Shown here piece by piece: positions 59,852-64,000 of a DNA stretch of 64,000 nucleotides. Source of the stretch: Athripsodes cinereus (Eukaryota > Arthropoda > Insecta > Trichoptera > Leptoceridae); assembly GCA_947579605.1 (NCBI GenBank), contig OX388314.1, positions 7,378,001-7,442,000 on the forward strand. Reading direction: 5' to 3'. The notes beneath the pieces were generated by a model. That model was not told the DNA's origin. It ran no database searches and saw nothing but the letters and a program-made list of their open reading frames with translations. Each line of letters starts with the position of its first letter. Position 1 is the stretch's first letter. A program made the position numbers and the translations under genes.

Positions 59852-60068
59852 CAGCAGGGTTACTCTCGACAAAACTAAACACGATCTTAATCTAGTCTTG
59901 ATCTTGATCATACGACGCAAGAAGGGACTATGGTCAAAAACACCGCGCTACCGCTAACGCGCGATCGGTTTGTGTGTATTTTTGGCCAATAGTCACTTCG
60001 TGCGTCGTATGATCAAGATCAAGACTAGATTAAGATCGTGTTTAGTTTTTTCAAGAGTAGCCCTGCTG
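59852..60068. mobile_element. long-TIR MITE, 217 bp
   Basis: Left end CAGCAGGGTTACTCTCGAC and right end CAAGAGTAGCCCTGCTG are inverted repeats. Arms of about 84 bp match through ACTAAACACGATCTTAATC, TAGTCTTGATCTTGATCATA and CGACGCA, leaving a ~50-bp GC-rich centre (CACCGCGCTACCGCTAACGC). Nothing is encoded. The flanks do not show a clear target-site duplication, so the superfamily is not assigned. Confidence 0.92.
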
Positions 60069-60253
60069 TTAATACTTATATATCATCATTTTATTTACTT
60101 CTGTATGACAATTCAGCAAGACATTCGCTTTAAGTAATTGCCCATTTGCAGTAAATTGTAGTTTGTACACACGTATTTGGTTGACCATATTCCCTGGTTT
60201 GTAAAGTTTTACAACTTGACAATAAAACTGAATACACAATGTATGTATGTTAG

Positions 60254-60799
60254 GTATTTACTCACTCACAGCAGATACATAATATTATATTAGATACATG
60301 TCTCGATCGTGCCGACAAATATGTTGATATTGTTGTGCACTGTAGGCTGTAGGTACCTACAAACTGCTAAATATTATTTAGTTATCACAGTGTGAAATAT
60401 TTTATCGAATATCAAATTGAAATGTGAAATATTTATGTAAAGTATTTACTCACTCCTAGCAGATACATAATATTATATTAGATACATGTCTCGATCGTGC
60501 CGACAAATATGTTGATATTGTTGTGCACTGCAGGTACCTACAAACTGCTAAATATTATTTAGTTATCACAGTGTGAAATATTTTATCGAATATCAAATTG
60601 AAATGTGAAATATTTATGTAAAGTATTTACTCACTCCTAGCAGATACATAATATTATATTAGATACATGTCTCGATCGTGCCGACAAATATGTTGATATT
60701 GTTGTGCACTGCAGGTACCTACAAACTGCTAAATATTATTTAGTTATCACAGTGTGAAATATTTTATCGAATCTCAAATTGAAATGTGAAATATTATTG
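60254..60799. repeat. three-copy 181-bp tandem repeat
   Basis: Units start GTATTTACTCACTC at 60254, 60442 and 60623. The first unit has an extra 7 bp (GTAGGCT) in the CACTG-TAGGTACC segment, making it 188 bp; the next spacing is 181. The units are nearly identical, apart from ACAGC/CTAGC and ATATC/ATCTC differences. Each contains ATGTCTCGATCGTGCCGACA and CTGCTAAATATTATTTAG. Confidence 0.97.
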
Positions 60800-61161
60800 T
60801 AATATGATAAGGAAGTTCTTACATATTCAAGTTGTTTGAAAAAACATAGTAGGTATATTTCTAAACGGAATAAAGAATTTCAATAAGTCTTGAAAAGAAA
60901 ATTACTTGAGAGGAGATTTACGAAATACATAGATTTATTTTACCAAAGAAAATCGCTTCGTTTATAAGTACGTTTATAACAATAATATAAGTACTGCCTC
61001 GAATTATTTATGCATTGCTAAGATAAATTCAATTTATTTGTTAAAATTCCTTTGTCATCCAGGGGGTTTCATAAGAGAGATCTAAATATAAATTATAATT
61101 ACTAAGGGAAATTGTTTTTTATTTACAACGCTAGTCTGTTCAAGGACGACGGGATCGATAC
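60800..61161. other. AT-rich non-coding spacer
   Basis: Nothing supportable seen between the tandem repeat and the MITE. Confidence 0.5.
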
Positions 61162-61164
61162 TAA

Positions 61165-61705
61165 TGGGGTGTTCACATTTGGCGAATATCGCCAGCCGAA
61201 TTTCAAAATATAACGCCAGGCGAAAAAACAAAATTCGCCGTACGCCCATTGATCGTCACACCTGTTCACACAAGTCCACCGATATAGAAACGATCTGTCA
61301 GATGCGTTTTGATTTTGACACTGTTTTCAAAATGGCGTCGAGATGGAGATCGCGAAGTGTTTATTTTTAGTCGAAAATGTTATAGTACCTAGAGGTTATA
61401 AGGCGCCTTTTAATTAAGGAAACAAACGCCACAAACCAACAACAAAGATAACAGCTGTCACGAAGCGGAAAACATTTATAAAATTTATAGGTTATGAAGT
61501 TTTTACCATAGATATGAACGCCGCGCACAACTGCGCATGCGCGAATCGTTCAATCGTCCGAAAATGTTGGAAGGTGGTCAACTCGAGACGATATCGTTTC
61601 TACTGGTTTTTATCGTTTCAGACTAGCTGTCATTTTGTTCACACGGTTCAAATGGCTGGCGATATTTTGGTGCCTGGCGATATTCGCCAAAGTGAGAACA
61701 CCACA
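61165..61705. mobile_element. Harbinger-like MITE, copy 2
   Basis: A 541-bp sister of 1732-2269. Ends TGGGGTGTTCACATTTGGCG and CCAAAGTGAGAACACCACA, flanked by TAA (61162-61164 and 61706-61708). The interior matches copy 1 almost base for base (for example ATGGCGTCGAGATGGAGATC, AGGCGCCTTTTAATTAAGGA, GGTGGTCAACTCGAGACGAT). Differences are a CCTA insertion near 61387 and fewer sub-terminal GGCGA repeats. Close similarity and intact target sites suggest fairly recent transposition. Confidence 0.9.
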
Positions 61706-61708
61706 TAA

Positions 61709-62543
61709 GATAATTTTTATTAATGACAGTTGTCGCGCATTATTGTAAATTAATATTGAATACAATGGCGACTGGTTTTAAGAAATTTAACTGAATTAAA
61801 GTCTCTCAATTTAATATTAGTTTATGAGACCAAAATTTTACTTTAAAGTTAAAAGAATTTTATTTGTTATGAAACCGGGTGTAACTATTTCTTCTGAATG
61901 TTTCATGTAAGGTGAGGTCTATTGTATAATGTTTTGTGTTATGTTAACAGCATTGTCCCTTGAACCGTGAAATATTCCACCATCCAGCACCTGATGTTAT
62001 CTGTCCTGTGGGAGACCTACTCACTACACTAGTATACTGCATATCATACATACACACACACATTATACCTTTATAATATTACTGTACCTGCGTACATTAT
62101 ATAAGTATATTACCATGACAAAGATGCAGCGAGCAGTTAGACCAGATAACTGATAACATCACACATCACACAATCCTTTCATTCTGAAAACATGACGATC
62201 ATACTAAGTAGCATGTGTCATCATAAACAAGAAGCTGCGCATTTAGTACCTAAATATTTTGTATAAAAAATATTAATATGACAATTGCCTGAAAGATATT
62301 ATTGCAAGAATAGAAGAAACAATAGGCTTGTTTGAAACAATAACTTTGAACTGTGAGTGTATTCTACCATTGTAATTCCACCTTCATGATACTCGTACAA
62401 GCAAATTGCTTACTGTGAGGTTTTCTAGTATGTATTTAGGTTTATTCCAAATCTAATATTCTGAGCTGAAAAATCTGAGCTGTGAAATAAAATATTCCGA
62501 AAATTTCTGCAATTTACCTATTCATCTTAATATATCTATCTAT
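61709..62543. other. AT-rich non-coding stretch
   Basis: Nothing supportable seen. Confidence 0.5.
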
Positions 62544-62597
62544 ACTACCACGGCATTTCCACAAGTGGTATAACCAATGAACTAACTGCATGTAATA
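62544..62597 (-). repeat. R1 SINE-like repeat, tail half
   Basis: On the plus strand ACTACCACGGCATTTCCACA, AGTGGTATAACCAATGAACT and AACTGCATGTAAT are the reverse of the R1 tail and middle. Confidence 0.7.
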
Positions 62598-63491
62598 TAA
62601 TAAAGAAAGTTTTTCCTGATTTAAAAAATACGACATCTAGAATAACGACCTGTTGCATTAAAAAAAATCTCTTTAAATATTTAGCGAAAATAAACTTCTA
62701 GTACTAACCATAATTATCATAAGAATTTGAACATCTTGGACTTTATCTTATAGAGACTTTATGACTATGAAAGTAACTTTGGTACCTCATAATTGAATAA
62801 ACTTTTTAAATGTCTTATATGAGATGATTTTCATCTAATTTATGAAATTTCTTAACATGTTATTGAAAAAAGTGTTTTTTGCTCGCTCTTTAAGATGCAC
62901 CTAATCCACTAATGTGATTCGCTTTCTTTTCTGATCTGATAGCATTTCCTCTGATCGTAAAGAAATATCCCATTCTCGTAATACATAAATGTATTGATTC
63001 CATATTAAGTAAGAACATCCTACGGTGATTGGACTTCCACAACAATTACGTATCACGATTAAATAAAAGTATTTCAAGAATTAAGATTTTAATTACTGAA
63101 TCTTGTCCCATTAATCAGCCTTAACATAAATTTTAATTAATTTTTATGTTCGCGTAAGACGAACAAACTCATAGTGATTATTTATATGTATGCGGAGGTA
63201 TTTTTATATATTTTCTTTATATACAATCTAGTAAAGTACAAAGCTCACTAGTGTAATGTTTACAGTATACTTATTAAGATTTATTAATGTAAATATAAAA
63301 TAAACATTATATCAATTATTTCTCCCTAATGAATTGTTAATAAAATTGAAGATTGCACATCCTGCTGCTGCTATCTAGTATGAACTTCACGACGGTAGCA
63401 ATTGCGTTTACTTGGGTTTTAAATAATCAAAAATAGTTATGATAAACAATATTATAATATATATAAAATTATAAAATATTATAAAATTTGA
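62598..63491. other. AT-rich non-coding stretch
   Basis: Nothing supportable seen; the last 50 bp are ATAAAATTATAAAATATTAT-type sequence that takes part in the outer arms of the following foldback. Confidence 0.5.
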
Positions 63492-63660
63492 AAACAACAC
63501 AAACACTGTTTACTTTCAATATATTTATTTATTTTCGGCAGAGGCCTTTCGGACTTAATCCATCTTCAGTGCCTTATACTTATGAAGATGGACTAAGTCC
63601 GAAAGGCCTCTGCCGAAAATAAATAAATATAGTGAAAGTAAACAGTGTTTGTGTTGTTTT
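63492..63660. repeat. long foldback, ~75-bp arms
   Basis: AAACAACACAAACACTGTTT, ACTTTC, TTTATTTATTTTCGGCAGAG, GCCTTTCGGACTTA and CATCTTC on the left are mirrored as inverse on the right (GAAGATGGACTAAGTCCGAA, AGGCCTCTGCCGAAAATAAA, GAAAGTAAACAGTGTTTGTG, TTGTTTT). The central loop is about 16 nt. Weaker AT-rich complementarity extends outward on both sides (about 63445 to 63700). It is non-coding, and may be a foldback element or a replication-fork inversion. Confidence 0.92.
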
Positions 63661-63692
63661 TATAATTTTATAATATTTTATAATTTTATAAT

Positions 63693-63714
63693 ATTATATA
63701 TATATATATATATA
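63693..63714. repeat. (TA)n microsatellite
   Basis: ATATATATATATATATATA run just beyond the foldback. Confidence 0.85.
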
Positions 63715-64000
63715 ATAAAAATGAACTTTCACAAAGTTGACACCGGTAAAATAGAATCTCTATATAAACAATATCTTTTATATAAATGTCATAATAAATT
63801 AATATCTGTGGAATTTCATGTCCCAAGCTGACAACATTCAATAGTTTTTAAATATGTTCAACAAAATTCTTTTGATTGTCATTACAACTAGAAAATGGGT
63901 GGAATGTGTTTTTTTCACAGATGATTTCCACGGTTGATATCCATTAAATTTCTAAAAATGGTACAACCAGTAATATGGATACACATACTATACCTATCTA

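Noticed and set aside
63649..63831. 60-codon plus-strand frame
   Set aside because: Starts inside a foldback arm and runs through the TA microsatellite; chance.

Overview
The window is AT-rich eukaryotic DNA (GC about 30% by eye, not computed) with almost no coding sequence. The dispersed TAGGTACCTAC/GTAGGTAC words, (TAAA)n-tailed LINE ends, two kinds of tRNA-derived SINE and TWA-flanked MITEs together suggest a moth or butterfly (Lepidoptera). That assignment is an inference from sequence style; no marker gene is present. I see no rRNA, functional tRNA, CRISPR array or bacterial-type operon. The setting is intergenic or deep-intronic.

The best gene evidence is on the minus strand. At 40418-40508 there is a short exon-like segment with an ATG in good Kozak context, 30 open codons and a strong splice donor. 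A possible upstream promoter and leader exon lie near 40.93-40.99 kb. A separate GC-rich, open, splice-flanked 100-bp segment at 48474-48573 on the same strand may be another exon. Neither is identified as a known protein. Further exons, if any, are outside the window or too short to see.

The rest is a record of transposition. 0-10 kb: a Harbinger-like MITE (1.73-2.27 kb), a SINE relic, a degenerate ~120-bp tandem array (7.0-7.96 kb) and a 5'-truncated CR1/Jockey-like LINE (8.85-9.94 kb). 10-19 kb: nearly featureless, with a TA microsatellite, a MITE end at 15.4 kb and a LINE tail fragment at 18.75 kb. 19.5-20.6 kb: a LINE end and a five-copy 104-bp tandem array. 29.8-31.3 kb: a nested cluster of SINE-like repeats, foldbacks, a 60-bp perfect palindrome and a tRNA-SINE. 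34.7 kb: a 22-bp minisatellite. 42-59 kb: many dead LINE 3' ends, some with exact target-site duplications. 59.5-61.7 kb: a second tRNA-SINE, a long-TIR MITE, a three-copy 181-bp array and a second Harbinger-like MITE. 63.5 kb: a large foldback.

The most interesting system is a dispersed ~130-240 bp repeat, called R1 here, with at least 15 copies. Its last ~40 bp match the 3' end of a LINE family (called LINE-A here) also present in the window. This suggests a non-autonomous retroposon that borrows the LINE's 3' recognition tail. The 5' module of R1 is the unit amplified in the 104-bp array at 19.9-20.4 kb.
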